64,000 nt of DNA from Casuarina equisetifolia. Taxonomy: Eukaryota > Streptophyta > Magnoliopsida > Fagales > Casuarinaceae. The notes beneath the pieces are model-generated. The model was not told where the DNA came from. It worked only from the letters and a program-made list of their open reading frames with translations, and searched no databases. The stretch lies in assembly GCA_028551475.1 (NCBI GenBank), contig CM052354.1, forward strand, positions 4,137,391-4,201,390, written 5' to 3'. Shown one piece after another: positions 1 to 12,447 of the stretch. The position numbers were made by a program, and so were the translations under genes. Position 1 is the first letter of the stretch; the number at the start of each line of letters is the position of its first letter.

Positions 1-1724
1 AAAATCATTGTTTTGAGTCATTTGCTCCGGAGCCTTGTATAGGCTCATCAAACAAGCAAAATATGGAAGATGCTGGTAAAGGATATTCATATTCTCATGG
101 TGCAGAGGATTATAACAAGTTACTGAACACGTATTATGAGCTTGAGGAGAAGAGGCAAAAGATTTTGGAGCAGCTTCAGCAATACAGTGGTGGGAATTAC
201 CAATATTCTGGTGAAGGTTATGGTTCTGGTGGCCAGTGGGGTACCTATTCTACTAATCAAGAACAACCAATCCTTGCTAGCCAAGTTTATCATCCAAATG
301 CTGTCTATTCATGTTGTCCTTGCGAGTGTCCGGTGCCTTCATGCTCTTCATGTCCTGGCTGTCCTTTTGGTGGTTCGTCCGTTTGTAAGACTTGTGTTGA
401 TGATTCTGTGGCTATGGTTCCTGGAAAGTCTTGCCCTCTTGAAGATGGTAACATTGTCAAAACTGGGATGAGAGCCGCAGAAAAGGCAATATCTTCCATG
501 AGGACAAAAATTTCTGGTGATCCTAATGTAATTGAAGGTACGAGTGGTTTTCATAGAGGAGTGATTTACTTGAAAATCTTAGTGGATATTAGTTGTTTAA
601 AAAGTGGTTTATTCTTGGTTCGACTGTGAAAAGAGCCAGAATGCATGGTCAAAATATCCGGTTTGGATATGCGACTGGTAGTTTCTTTTTCTTGGAAAGT
701 TTGACCTGTTGAGATGACTCCTTTTCTTTTTGTAACTCGCAATGTTTTTGGTCCAACAATTGATACAAGCATTACTTAGCAGATTAACCTTGACTGGATT
801 CATATTTTATTTTTGTTGACAACATCTCAAGTTTCGTGTCATTGTGTTCCTCAAGCACCTCCTTTTTCAAGATAGGAAGTAAATGTTTGACTCCCACTTG
901 TCCTTCAATTTGCACTGCTTGCACCAATTTGTTTTAATGGTTTTGCTATTTCTTTCATTGGGCTTATTGTATTTATACCTTTTTCATGAAATGCAGAGAA
1001 AGAGAAAGCTGAAGGTGAAACAGCCCAAAGTTCCAGCTCCGAAACAGATCTTACTGTTGTTCTAAATGCTTGGTATTCTGCCGGCTTCCACACTGGCAAG
1101 TAAGTACTTGATCAAGTATCCCCTCTCTACACACAGCTCTTGCATTTTTCAACTGTTATCTTGCCTTTATTATTTCCTGGGTATGCACCCACCTATTAGG
1201 CGAAATTATCCTCTTGGGATATTCAATGACTAGCTAAAACTAAAAATGAACCCAAATTTGTTGTTTTCTTTCATGTGATTACTTCAAGTTCCATCTTTCC
1301 CCTGCACTTCTAACTGTATGTTTTTATAAGTTGGCTTCACATGTTGATCTTATATATTTTACTCCACGTGTAGCAAATAATAGTTTTAGTTCCTTAATCC
1401 AATGAGTTTTGGATATTTAATCCCAACTGGTCCAATGAGTTCTTCTGCTAAGCTTTCTTCTACCTCTAATATTCATAGTTAATGACTTGATTGCCATGAT
1501 CATGTTTCAGTTAAATCCATTTCTGGACCATTAACTGTTGATCTTTCAACTTCTTTTGTCATACTGCCTTTCTAAATGGTTCTGATGTTGATACTGCTTT
1601 ACCGTAGTCATGAACTGAATTTGTAGTTTCTTTATGTTCTATAACAACTATGTTAAACGCATCAAACCGGCATTGTTGCAGGTATCTTACAGAGCAATCT
1701 ATTATGAAGAAACAACACAACTAG
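1..1724 (+). CDS. SMN-like (survival motor neuron) protein, 3' part; 5' end outside window
   Basis: Exons read as <1-537, 997-1099 and 1682-1724, with GT-AG introns and matching phases (537 ends in phase 1, 1099 in phase 2). From the first visible Met (63) this gives 206 residues. The frame stays open upstream to the window edge, so Met63 may be internal. The C-terminus carries LNAWYSAGFHTGKY (about residues 181-194), which resembles the YG box through which SMN proteins self-associate (human SMN has a W-Y-x-S-G-x-H-T-G pattern). SMN proteins help assemble Sm rings on spliceosomal snRNAs. No Tudor domain is visible; fission yeast Smn1 also lacks one. The Gemin2-binding N-terminus would lie outside the window. 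A cysteine-rich stretch spans about residues 84-111, and a short charged helix (ELEEKRQKILEQL) precedes it. The family call rests mainly on the C-terminal box. Confidence 0.72.
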
Positions 1725-3313
1725 GCATATCTAGCGTTCCCGAACAAGCAGCAGAGGTTGAGTGGTGTTACAAATTTTTTCAACTGTACTACGAATGGAC
1801 AATGTAATTTTCCATGGAAGAAACTGGTTGTGATTCCAAGCAGTATATTAATTTTACGGCGGGTTCTTGATTACATCATCTAGATGCATCTGCTTGCTTG
1901 AGCTTATGCAGAGAAGGATTCAGAGGGAGAAACTGAAAAAATGAGATTATAGCTCGGGGAAACATAAAGATGAGATCAAAGCTTTATCCCAGAGATTAAT
2001 GCCCCCTATCTATCAAATCACCTTTCCATAGGCTAATGCACAGATTTAGATTCATGATTCTTTAAAGGTTTTCATCCTTCTTCCTCAATTAGAACTCCAA
2101 GCGAGTCAACACCTAAGAAAACCAGAATTTACGCTAGCTGAGAGGGATAAACTATATATATGAAATAGAAATTTATTTCTTTTTTGGTTGGTAAAAGGGT
2201 GCGTAACTTCCTCTCTTATATCAAGAAGGTGAATATAAATTCATGTCCATATAATGATGTCTGGTTATTTTACTCATTAGGTTAATCCTTTAGATTGAAA
2301 TTTATTCATGACAAGTAGTACTAAAGTCAACTCATGACTGGACCAGTGGCTTTCATATGTTATCCTCTTGATATTTTTACCTGTTTTTCCATGGATTTGA
2401 GTGAAGGATAATGCTAGAAAGAAACTCATCTTCCACATTGAAAAGGTGAAGGAGAGTTTCTAGTTATGTAAAAGAGCTCATTTACTCCACCAATTAGGTT
2501 AGCTTTTTAGATTGGAATCCAAATTTGTCACACTAAGGATGTCTTGAGTTTAGTAATTCTTTAATAGCTTCAACTAGTTACCAAGTGACAAGTAGCAATT
2601 CACTCTTGCTACTTTGGGATTTTACATTTTTGCTCTTTTTACTTTCCACATCCAAGTCCATCATCGCACTGAGCTACCAAATAGGTGAAAAGTAGCAACG
2701 TACTCTTGCTACTTTAAAATTTTACAATTTTTGCTCTTTTAACTTTTCAAGCATTTTCATAACACTCTAAACTTCGGATTTTTCCATCAGTGAGTGTATG
2801 TATATATGTATGTGTATATATATAAATATTTATTTACTTATATTGAAAAAAAAAAAAAAACCGACTTTGGTTCAGTGACTCGAAGAGGTACGGCTGTGCT
2901 TCAGAATTCACCTTTTGTCGTTAAATTTTGTCAATTAGATGCAGTAAATCATGCTGCTTCTGATATAGACCTACGAAAATTCCATGAGCTTTTGCACTCT
3001 TCATTCTACACACCGAGTACTTGATGTCTGTTTATTGTGGAGGTTTCTACCTTCAGAAGCCAAGTTGTTAATGTTCCTGCCAAGGTTCCAACTGAGATAA
3101 TTTTTTTAAGAAATATATTGGGGTTTTTGAAGTGAAAACCAGATGTGAAATGATGCAAGCTACAACACCAGAAGATCAACATGGGTATTACTATTTGAAC
3201 AATTTGAACAACATTTCCACGTATTTCATTTCCATACATGGCGTAATTAAACCAGGAGTACCGACATACTAAAAGGCATGCCTCCATGGTACCGTCTTTG
3301 ACTCTTAGAAAAG
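1725..3313. other. Intergenic, between convergent 3' ends
   Basis: Space between the 3' ends of the SMN-like gene (+) and the Rossmann gene (-). It is AT-rich and holds a short tandem duplication (2583-2750), an AT-rich tract and a 16-nt A run near 2845-2860. The segment 2862-3024 is less AT-biased and open in one frame, but I recognise no product. Confidence 0.6.
2583..2750. repeat. Short tandem duplication, two ~67-bp copies
   Basis: Copies at about 2583-2648 and 2682-2750 share AAGTAGCAA, ACTCTTGCTACTTT, ATTTTACA and TTTTTGCTCTTTT in the same order. About 35 bp separate them. They differ by point changes and small indels, so the duplication is not very recent. Confidence 0.75.
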
Positions 3314-6300
3314 CTAAACCAACACCTTTACTTTTTCTGCAGCTTCCTTGATTTGATCGATAGTGAAAATGCCAAAGAAGTCATCATCTGAGATTGCATT
3401 GATAACTGCAAGTGCAACATCATCAACACTAACAGGTGGAGCCAACAGCAGATCAGACGCTGGGAGAGAACTCAGAGGCCTGGTAAAGTTCTCAGTGGCA
3501 CGCAGAATTCTCTCCAGTGGTTCCCCAATCACATCCAGAGGAATCTCAAAACCATCTACCTTCCTTTTCCCATAGATGAAGCCCGGTCTTAGCACAACAC
3601 CTAATAAACGTATAGTGTCAAATGATGAGAATACAGATTTTTTGGGAGAGGTTGAGAGTTGAATGTATTGATGACCTATTTAGCTTTTGTGACAGTGTCA
3701 TTAAGTAGATCAATAGCAAATTTGTTGATCATCTAAAAAGGAGGTTCAGAGATGATTTGTCTGCCAATAGGTCAGAAAGATTTGCCTAACAAGTTTCTAC
3801 TTTTGCACTTACCAGAGTTGGGATATTTGGAAAGAACCTCTGATTCTGCTTTCCTCTTTCCAGTGAAGTATCCAGATGAAAGTAAAAATGATGGTAAATT
3901 GTAATCATGCACTGAAATCAAGATGAACTTGGGTATACCTGCCAGAAAACAATGGAATGACATAAGAGTTGATATCCCACCAAGCACAATCCTATCAAAT
4001 GCATGCTTCATTTTGCAACATTGAAATATGTCAGAAATTAGAAAGAGCATAGCAAACAAATTTTCCCCTATAGAACAATTAGCAGGCGTGGACTCCCAGT
4101 ACTTATGCAAACTGTTGTGATGAAGTGACTACATTGCATCAAAGACAAAAACTAATAATAAAAAACTACTATCTAACGCCAAACTATCCTGTTTTTAGCA
4201 CCTGTACTTTAACCATAATTAGGCAGATATCATGCAAAGATAACGGTATCAACAACCACTAATCCTTGACACCCTTCAGAGCAACATGAATTAACAGTTC
4301 TTAGCCAATTCACATTTCCTAACCATAATCCTTTGCAGCATTCACAGCAACGACATTGGCCTCGCCATTAATCCTTTGCATCTGTTCCTCATTACCAAAA
4401 CCTCCGAGAGTTGAAACCACTGCAGTAGCCCCAGGCAGCACATCATCCCAATTTACATAGAAAACATCCCCTGCATATCATGAAGATTATTTTAACCATC
4501 TGTCCATAAATAAGCATATGGTTTCAGAGAGTGATATTGAGTAGGACTAAGGTCGGGGAAACATGATTCTAATCCTTTAATGAAGCTTTTAATGTTGTAC
4601 CCAAAAATGATTATCAAAAGGTTAGAAAACGAAAATTAGCAACAAAAATACACCAAAGTCCACGGGAAATTAGAACAGTAAATTCAAGCAAGCAATAGAT
4701 TGAGTGAGTGTATTGTGTGCGTGTTGCATTAATATAGATGAGATGTCATTAAATATCCCTACCATTATTACTTGAGAGAAAAGATCATCTAGAAAACATT
4801 CATCATCTCAAAAGCTTACTCAAATAAAACTCACATTTGTAAACAATTGATTTAGGAATCAAACTTTTCATTATGAAGACAGGAATAAAGTGGTACAGAA
4901 ATTGCCATCTTGAAATTCATAACTACGATTTGCTTTAGCAGATGAATCTATTTCCCAAGGCAAAAATATTTTTGAGACAAAATCAGTACTCGCAATCCTA
5001 CATTTTCTATTTTGGGGCGCAAACTTCATGATCTTTTTTTAAGTTCTTTTCAGATTTATCAGAATCACATTTTACTGGAGATGAATGGAACTCTTATACC
5101 AGCAGTGATATAAGTACCAAATTGGATGCTAGATTTATTGGATTAAAATTAGGCTTATCATAACATTACAGCCCATTCAAGGGGGCATAAAAAGCTTCAT
5201 GTACCTGCTATCCAATTTACCTGATCCACCCATGAATTAGGGTAAGTAGGACGCCCTGACCTGTAAAATGAGAAAAATTTCAAACTCCAATAAGGCAAAA
5301 TAGGGGGGGGAGGTCATTAAGATCATTAAGATCCCAAGTTGGAGGTAAAAAAAATCTTCCCCTTTACCTGCTTAGGCTAATCACCTCTATGCCCTTTGAT
5401 ACTGCAGCCTTGCATATGGCAGAACCCACGAAACCATTGCCTCCTAAGACTACAATCTACAAAGGTAAAAGCACCTTACTGAGAGGTCTGCCAATAAGTA
5501 TTCAAAAAACAACACACATACTTTTCCCATTGATTTCACCCGAGCAAACAACCCAAGATAAGTCCCACATACCCTTTCCGCCTTAATATCAGCTACAACA
5601 TCGACTGTATCGGGTGTACGGTCATCCCCTACAGCTGCTTCTGCATAACTGCATCTCACACGAAACCTGCATAGATATAGCACAACTTTCCACTAAGTCC
5701 TGCTAAATTTATGCCATGCTCTCATTGACTCAACTTTCCACCTCCAAACAACGCAAACCTTAACATTTTCTTTGTGAAGTATAAGTTAGATAATTAAGTT
5801 ATAAAACTTCTATCAACTTAAGCTTTTGGAACAAGCGATGATTTATCCTGGCACCATAGCCATAGTGTTGACTTCGAACCAAGAAACAGCAAGATTTCAT
5901 TTCTAAATAACAGCAATACATGCATTGCTTCTAAAGTTGAACTAAGCTCAGGCATTTTCTCAGCTATAATAAGCTCAATTTTAAGACTAATTGTACCGGA
6001 ATGGTACTCATCCATGGAATAAATCCAACTAAAACTTGAGAAACAATTACAAACTAACCAATTTTATCATTTTCTACTTCGATACTTCCATCAATTGAAC
6101 TGATGTTTAAAAAGACAAAAATCGCAAGATATGGACACAGTAAAAGAAAAACATAGCAATCTATGCAACAAAGCTTGAAAGATGATTAGCAAATCAAAAT
6201 CCACCCAAACTATTTTACTGAAAAAAATCGAGAACAGGAATTTGAACGAGACCGGTTCAGGGAAGGCGAGGTGTGGCGGTTACGAAAGAAAGCTCTGGTG

Positions 6301-6350
6301 GGAGAGAACGGAAGCGAGGGACTGGCATGGAAGGATAAAAACGACGCCAT
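3314..6350 (-). CDS. NAD(P)-binding Rossmann-fold protein, chloroplast type (At1g32220-like)
   Basis: Exons on the minus strand, 5' to 3': 6350-6219, about 5692 or 5666 to 5573, 5456-5368, 5260-5205, 4470-4324, 3938-3813 and 3600-3314. From exon 2 on, every join is phase-consistent with GT-AG borders, giving about 310 residues. The Rossmann core starts with IVVLGGNGFVGSAICKA, a glycine-rich nucleotide loop of the atypical short-chain dehydrogenase type. It continues with SRSGRP, VVSTLGGFGNEEQMQ, GKRKAESEVLSKYP and LRPGFIYGKRKVDG. The N-terminus is rich in Ser, Arg and Phe with almost no acidic residues, which suits a plastid transit peptide. The catalytic Tyr-Lys pair of classical SDRs is not clear, so activity is unknown. 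Transcription diverges from DAD1. The join of exon 1 to exon 2 is the weak point (see findings). Confidence 0.87.
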
Positions 6351-7514
6351 TTCCGAGAGCAACGAAGCTGAATCCTGGTCTGTATTCGTCTTACCACCGC
6401 CTTCTACTGCTCTTTCGAGTGACTCACAGTACAGCTTGGGAAAAAGGAAAACCCGCCACACAAATATTTTTAATCAAAATACACAGCACTTTTATTGTTG
6501 AATAGTTTAAGTTTTACGTATGGCACTAGCTTTGCATCTTTTTTTTTTTTCTTCATACAACTTAAGATTAGAATATTTGATAGTTTATCTGAAATACTAA
6601 TTGCCTGTATTTGAAATATTTAAAAATTAGTAGTGTCTAAGAAGCCATCCAAATGTAAAGTTTAAATGAACAAATTTTTAATTCTTTAGTTAATTTTTAA
6701 ATTAGATATAACATAAAAAGATAATACCCTATTCTATTCTCCTTATCTCTTACTGCCGTTGATATTAAGACAATCACTAATATTGGAAATCATAGGTCTT
6801 ACACCGAAAAATTTAAATAAGATAAGGTCTTTTAAATCCTTAAATTAACTTTTGAATAAAATCCTTTGAAATTTTGATATTTTTATTTTTTTTATTTCTA
6901 TTATCTCGTGTATCAAAATAATTTCTCACATAAAAAATGATGTTGGAGACTATAAGTCAAAAGAATAATTTTAGTCTGCAAAAAAATCTTAAAGACTTTA
7001 CAACTCATTAAATGGTGTTTTTTTTTTTTGTTTGAATCAAGGGTGGTTGAGGTTAATGAATTTATTGAGATAAAAAAAACTCTAATCCTAACTTTTCATA
7101 AGGTAGAGCTTTCAAATGTTACTGAATTGTTAAAATTCAAGTTCTTAACTAGCTCTTGAATTTTGTATTTAGGCCTCTTGACATATAGTAATTTAAAACT
7201 CTAAAGAAAATTGAGTAATTTGTTTGAATTATTTTATGATGTCATTAGATGTCATTTTTGACAAACTAGAGAGACAATATTTTAAAAAAAAAATTGTATG
7301 CTAAAATTAGATAAGCAGAGGAGAACTTGATCCGGGCCGAGTTTGAGCGAACGTAATCCGAGGCCCATGAGAGTTGCAAAAAGACGATTTCACCCGAGAC
7401 ACTAAGGCGACGACCTGAGAGGCGACTGATCAAAGGGGAAAGAGAGGGTTTTGCTTCAACTGAGCTGAGTCCCGCTAGTTGGTTGAAGAAACGCATAGCA
7501 AGAAGAAGGTCGCG
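6351..7514. promoter_or_regulatory. Shared divergent promoter region between the Rossmann gene and DAD1
   Basis: The 1.16-kb spacer separates two start codons on opposite strands. Its centre is AT-rich and looks non-coding. Close to DAD1, AGGCCCAT at 7361-7368 matches the site II/UP1-type GGCCCA element common upstream of plant housekeeping genes. It lies about 150 bp before the DAD1 ATG. No clear TATA box is seen for DAD1. Promoter function is inferred from position. Confidence 0.5.
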
Positions 7515-10234
7515 ATGGCGAGATCGACAACCAAGGACGCCCAAGCCCTTGTCCATTCCCTCCGTTCTGCCTATGCGGCCACTCCCACCAATCTCAAAGT
7601 CTCTCTCTCTCTCTTTCATTCTCTATGTACGCTAATTTCTCTCTGTGAAAGTTAAGATCTTAACCGAATCGTATTTTTCCGCAGGTTATCGATCTCTATG
7701 TGGTTTTCGCTATCTTCACTGCTGCGATCCAGGTAATTAGCGGCTCAGTATGTTTATGTGTGAAATGGTTTTGTAGATCTCTTCGTTCTATTAATTACTC
7801 GTTGGAAAATGTCGAGTTTGATGCATTTCCATTCGATTGACGGAAAATGCGGGGAGAAGAATAGATATAGACAATTTTTTTGGTGGTAGTTGTTTTCTTT
7901 TTCTTCAATTCTTTCTGGATCAAGTAAGTGCAAATTTTACATGATCTAAGACCGGTGAGACTCCTCGAGTGTTTGAGCAATGTCTTTCCGCCTGGTTTTG
8001 TCCAATTTATTGCTTACTTTTGGTTGCGGAAAAAATTGGTAGTGGAGACTTTCTTTTGCTTTGCCTTTTATGGGACTATATTAATTAATGACTCGCGGAA
8101 CATGTTTGATTCGAGATGGTTGTTGTGCATATGCTTACTTTCGATAATTTATGGATATTTTGAGTTGTCGCTGATTGTTCTTCTTGCGTAGTTATGAATT
8201 ATGGAGATTTACGGAATAGAGAAGCTGTGCATACAATTCACGATATTCTTCATATTCTTCTGTATTTCAATTGCTTAATATCATAGTTAACTTGCTGGGG
8301 ACACTTGGCTTGGGTTAAGAGCCTTTATGTTATCTTTTTTCTGAGGTTTGACCTTTGTGTTATCTTGTGCTCCTTTTGCAATGTTTGTAGCTTGTAAAAT
8401 ACTTCCTCTGCCACCAACGCACAGCGGTTGAGCAACTTTAGTAGATGCTTCCTGTCATCTTTGTTCTTTTTGGTGTTTTCTTCCTTCCCTTTTCTCTTCC
8501 CTTTAGATTTTGTCCTTTCTCGTTTCCAGACTGATTTTAGTGTAGTCCCTGGACGATTGCATACTGGAGCTCGTATTCTAATTTACATTTTAATCCCAGT
8601 AATGTTTTCTTACTTGCTGCTTTATTGTTGTACTATCTCTCCATTCATAGCTTCTATATTTTATGGCTCTCATGGAATTGCTTTGGCGTTGGAAATGCTT
8701 CTGAATCTAACTTTGACGTAGCAAGGTTTTAGCACTAGAAGATCAATCTCAAGTAGGTAGTTATCCAATTAGAGATTGGTTCTGAATTCCTTGTTTAGTT
8801 TCTTATTCTTTCTGCAGGATTGAATTCTATGATGAAGAAGATGTTAACTGTTTCTAGATTTTATGTGATCCAGTTCTGACCTTTTCGTCTGCTGATGAAC
8901 AGGTGGTTTACATGGCAATCGTTGGATCATTTCCATTCAACTCGTTTCTCTCAGGCATACTTTCTTGCATTGGGACAGCAGTCCTTGCTGGTAAGCCGGA
9001 TATCTACTTTTGATTTTTTTTTTCTTTGTGAGAGTGAATCATGTAAAGAGGGCAGAAAATTTCTTTCAATTTGGGGCAAAGGGAACCATGGCTTAGCTTC
9101 ATTTTGAACTGCTATGCCCTGAAAGAAGTCTAATTGAGGTGACATGCTGTTAATGACAGATTTTTGTCTCACTTCCTTGACTGCTTATGTATACGTGACC
9201 ACATATAGTCTGCCTAATTTGCTGATAGATAGTAATAGAAATATATAAGAAGATATGCTGGTTTGATTGTTCCAGAGTTGGTCTTATAATCCACTCAGTC
9301 TGTGGAGAAGATTGTGTGAAGAACTGGATCTGAAGTTTAATACCTTAAGCTATAGATCCCATGACTTAAGCAATCGTTTTGGGCAGCTAAGCACGAGTAT
9401 CAATCTATGTCTGAATTTTTTTAATTATCTCAATTGAGTAAGCTGCTCAACTGTCAAAAATCATCTCAAAAAGGATTTAAAATAAAACTCATGCTGTTCC
9501 AAGAGGTGAGAAATTAATTCAACACTTTCTTGCAGTCTGTAAGTAAAGATCATGTTGAGATTAGGAAAGTTTGGGGGTATAAGAGCGGGATGAGTGAGAG
9601 ATTCCAAAATAAGTAAGAGAAACAACAATTTCAGTGCAAAATGCAAAATAGCAGACATTTAGAAGTTTGTCCTTAAAGTGGACTTGCGACACATGTCTGG
9701 CTGAAGAAAAGCCATTTGAATGAGCGGGAGGAGCTTTCTACTTGCTTTATTGTAGGATTTGTTCTTTTATGTAAAGAGAATGATTTGGTGGCTGATTGTT
9801 TTCCTCCGAATACAGTTTGTCTCCGCATCCAAGTGAACAAGGAAAACAAGGAATTCAAGGTACAATTTCTTCCTTACATTTTCACGCTTGTGCTCTGATT
9901 GTTTCTCAAAGGGTGTGAAGGACAGTAAATTTGAGTACCAACTCATTGAAAGAATTTAACTAGAGTATGCGTTGAAATTTTGTGCCATTGTTTTGCTGTA
10001 ACCTTAGGTGGGCATACAGCTTTTACTCTTACTTGTCCTTCCTTAACATGCCCTTGGCTTGCACTTTTCATCTTTTGCAACTCTCATGAAATACAAGATC
10101 TTTGCGAATAAAGTTCGTACTTACTAGTCATATGTTTCTTCAACTTGCAGGATTTACCACCAGAACGTGCTTTCGCAGATTTTGTTCTCTGCAATTTGGT
10201 GCTTCATTTGGTTATTATTAACTTCCTTGGCTAA
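7515..10234 (+). CDS. DAD1: DAD1, oligosaccharyltransferase subunit (defender against cell death 1)
   Basis: Five exons: 7515-7598, 7685-7732, 8903-8990, 9816-9859 and 10151-10234. They sum to 348 nt and encode 115 residues, the usual length for plant DAD1. All joins are in phase with GT-AG borders. The protein opens with a short cytosolic part ([20 protein letters not shown]) and then has three hydrophobic segments: [26 protein letters not shown], [23 protein letters not shown] and a final [15 protein letters not shown]. The polar [21 protein letters not shown] loop and the NFLG end are hallmarks of the family. DAD1 is a small membrane subunit of the ER complex that transfers the lipid-linked glycan to Asn; its loss causes cell death in animals. 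Intron 1 starts with a CT-rich run. The neighbour on the left is divergent; ATS1 follows in the same direction after 5.9 kb. Confidence 0.96.
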
Positions 10235-12418
10235 ACCGCCATCTCCAGATCTCCTATAATGCTGTTTCCTTGGATTTTCACAGCTAGAATGAGCCATAAA
10301 GCAGTTGTTTGCCATTGCTGTGGCAATTTTCCTTAGTTTGTAGCCTATGGAGCTCATTATTTATGAAAAATGGATTTGGTATCAGAAACTTTGCTCTTTC
10401 ACCTATTGAAGACACATACACCTTGAAAAGTCTTTGTCACGATTCAGCATTTATGGCTTCTTATTATTTGGGATTAGAGTAGTGGAGCGGTAGTAGGAAG
10501 GGGGAGGTGGGATTGTTGATTTGTCTTTATCCAAAGAGAGGACAGAAAAGTTACCACGTCCAAGAAATTTCAGTCCAGAAGTTACGGTTGTTCTTTGTTT
10601 TATCAAACGGGTGAATAGCTGAGCACGAAGGACTTTAAAACAGAGTGAAGCTGGACCCGTTTACTGAAAAAAGGAGCATTCGCTTCTTCGAATATAATTA
10701 ATTCGTTTATGATTTTTGTTCATTTATCTGCAGAACTATAAGTTTATTTTCACATTAAAAGTTGACTGTTGATGTGAAAGGACAAACCTACATATAATTA
10801 AATACATACACTCAAGCGATGTGGAACTGCACATCTATAATGTAATATGCTCTCCATCACAATGATTTGATCCAAACTAGCTTGCAATGTCACTTTTTGT
10901 GTAGGTTGGTAACCTATTTATAAAGGCAATGAATTTAACATGAACTAGCTTACAAAAAAGGATCAAGAAAAATGTCAACAATTGTCTAATTATGGTGGAA
11001 GCATGTATTACTTGTAACTTCTTAGTTTGGTCAAAACTATACATCAATGATTTGTATTTGTAGGATCTTCACATTAAAGTGGATACGACACACCTATATT
11101 ATAATGGAAATGGCACATCAACATCATATTGGACACTTAGATTGGACAATACACAACCACATCATAAGGGACATCATACAAAAACTTTTTCTTTCCAAGC
11201 ATGTACTCCCAATATTAAAAGAGGTTACAGGGTATACATCATACCTATGTCAACCCTACACCTAGGATCTAACTAAATCCCTTAAATCCTAACTAATTCT
11301 ACTAATTCCTAATTAAATAAAAACATGCACTTGACAATAGAGAAAAGTTCAATCTACTCAATTTTTCTCATCTCTGGGAATGGAGGGATGGGATTTAGAG
11401 AACTTGAATGCATGAACTTATTCAAGCCTTTGATACCACAGCATTGTGATCTCGTTTTGAACGAAGACACTAAAAAGCATGTGCACTTCCACCAGCAGGG
11501 CACCTGGTGCTGTTAGGCCTTTAGGGAGAAAGCTGACACAGAATCATGATTTTTAGAGACTCGCGCTCAGGATATCCCTCTAAACCAATCCAAGTTCCCT
11601 GCAAAAAGCAGTGTCGGTCAGCAAAACTCAAACTTGGTTCCCTAAAACCCATTCCCGGATTCAGCAGTGATGACCGTTGCTGCTTCGAGCTTTGTATCTC
11701 TTCTTTTAGTGTCTGCCTTCTAAATAAGGGGTTGTTGGACTTTAATTCTTCATATTGTAGATAGTGAATAACATTTTAAAGCTCTCTTGTACCTACGATA
11801 AAGAGAAATTATAGTTTTGTAAATAATATTAGAAGAAAGAATTAGAAAGTCTAAAGTTTAATATAAAAATTAGTGGATGAGCATAAAAATACTTTTTCAC
11901 ATTTAAACATTATTCAAATATCATACAATTTTTATATAAAATTGTTGTACTCAGCACTTCTAACATATTAAACATATATTAAGTTTAACGTTTAAAAAGA
12001 TAGAATAGATTCTATCTTGTATACTAGACATTTATAAAAGTTCAAAATTAAATAAAACTTGAAATCAATCAACTTTAGTTTTAATATTATATTAAATATA
12101 AATTTATTTATAATATTACTTATTATTTTGTAATCATATTTACAAAAAAATATTTATTTTTTAGTACACTAATAATAAATTATGAATTTTTTCTGTTGAG
12201 TAATTAGGTAGATATTTTTGCTTCTTTTGGAAAAACATGTTAAAGTATCTAAATGACCAACCCAAAAATTTATTTTTAATTTAAACTTTACTATGATCTC
12301 AACCCAAAATTTTACAAAATGAAGCATATTTAACACAATCTTTGATATCATGTTGAAAACCCTAAATATTCAATCTAATTTTAGGGTACAATAATCAAAT
12401 TATCTAAACATAGATCTT

Positions 12419-12447
12419 ATTTATTTATTTATTTATTTATTTATTTT
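12419..12447. repeat. (TTTA)n microsatellite
   Basis: About seven head-to-tail TTTA units, a simple tetranucleotide repeat in AT-rich intergenic DNA. Confidence 0.9.

Noticed and set aside
2794..3024. 76-codon frame with a plausible-looking second half
   Set aside because: It starts in a TA-rich tract and poly(A) run, and no family resemblance or splice partners could be found.
11546..11764. 72-codon frame in a less AT-rich patch
   Set aside because: No family match and no intron partners; it may belong to the decayed element suspected at 11.4 kb.
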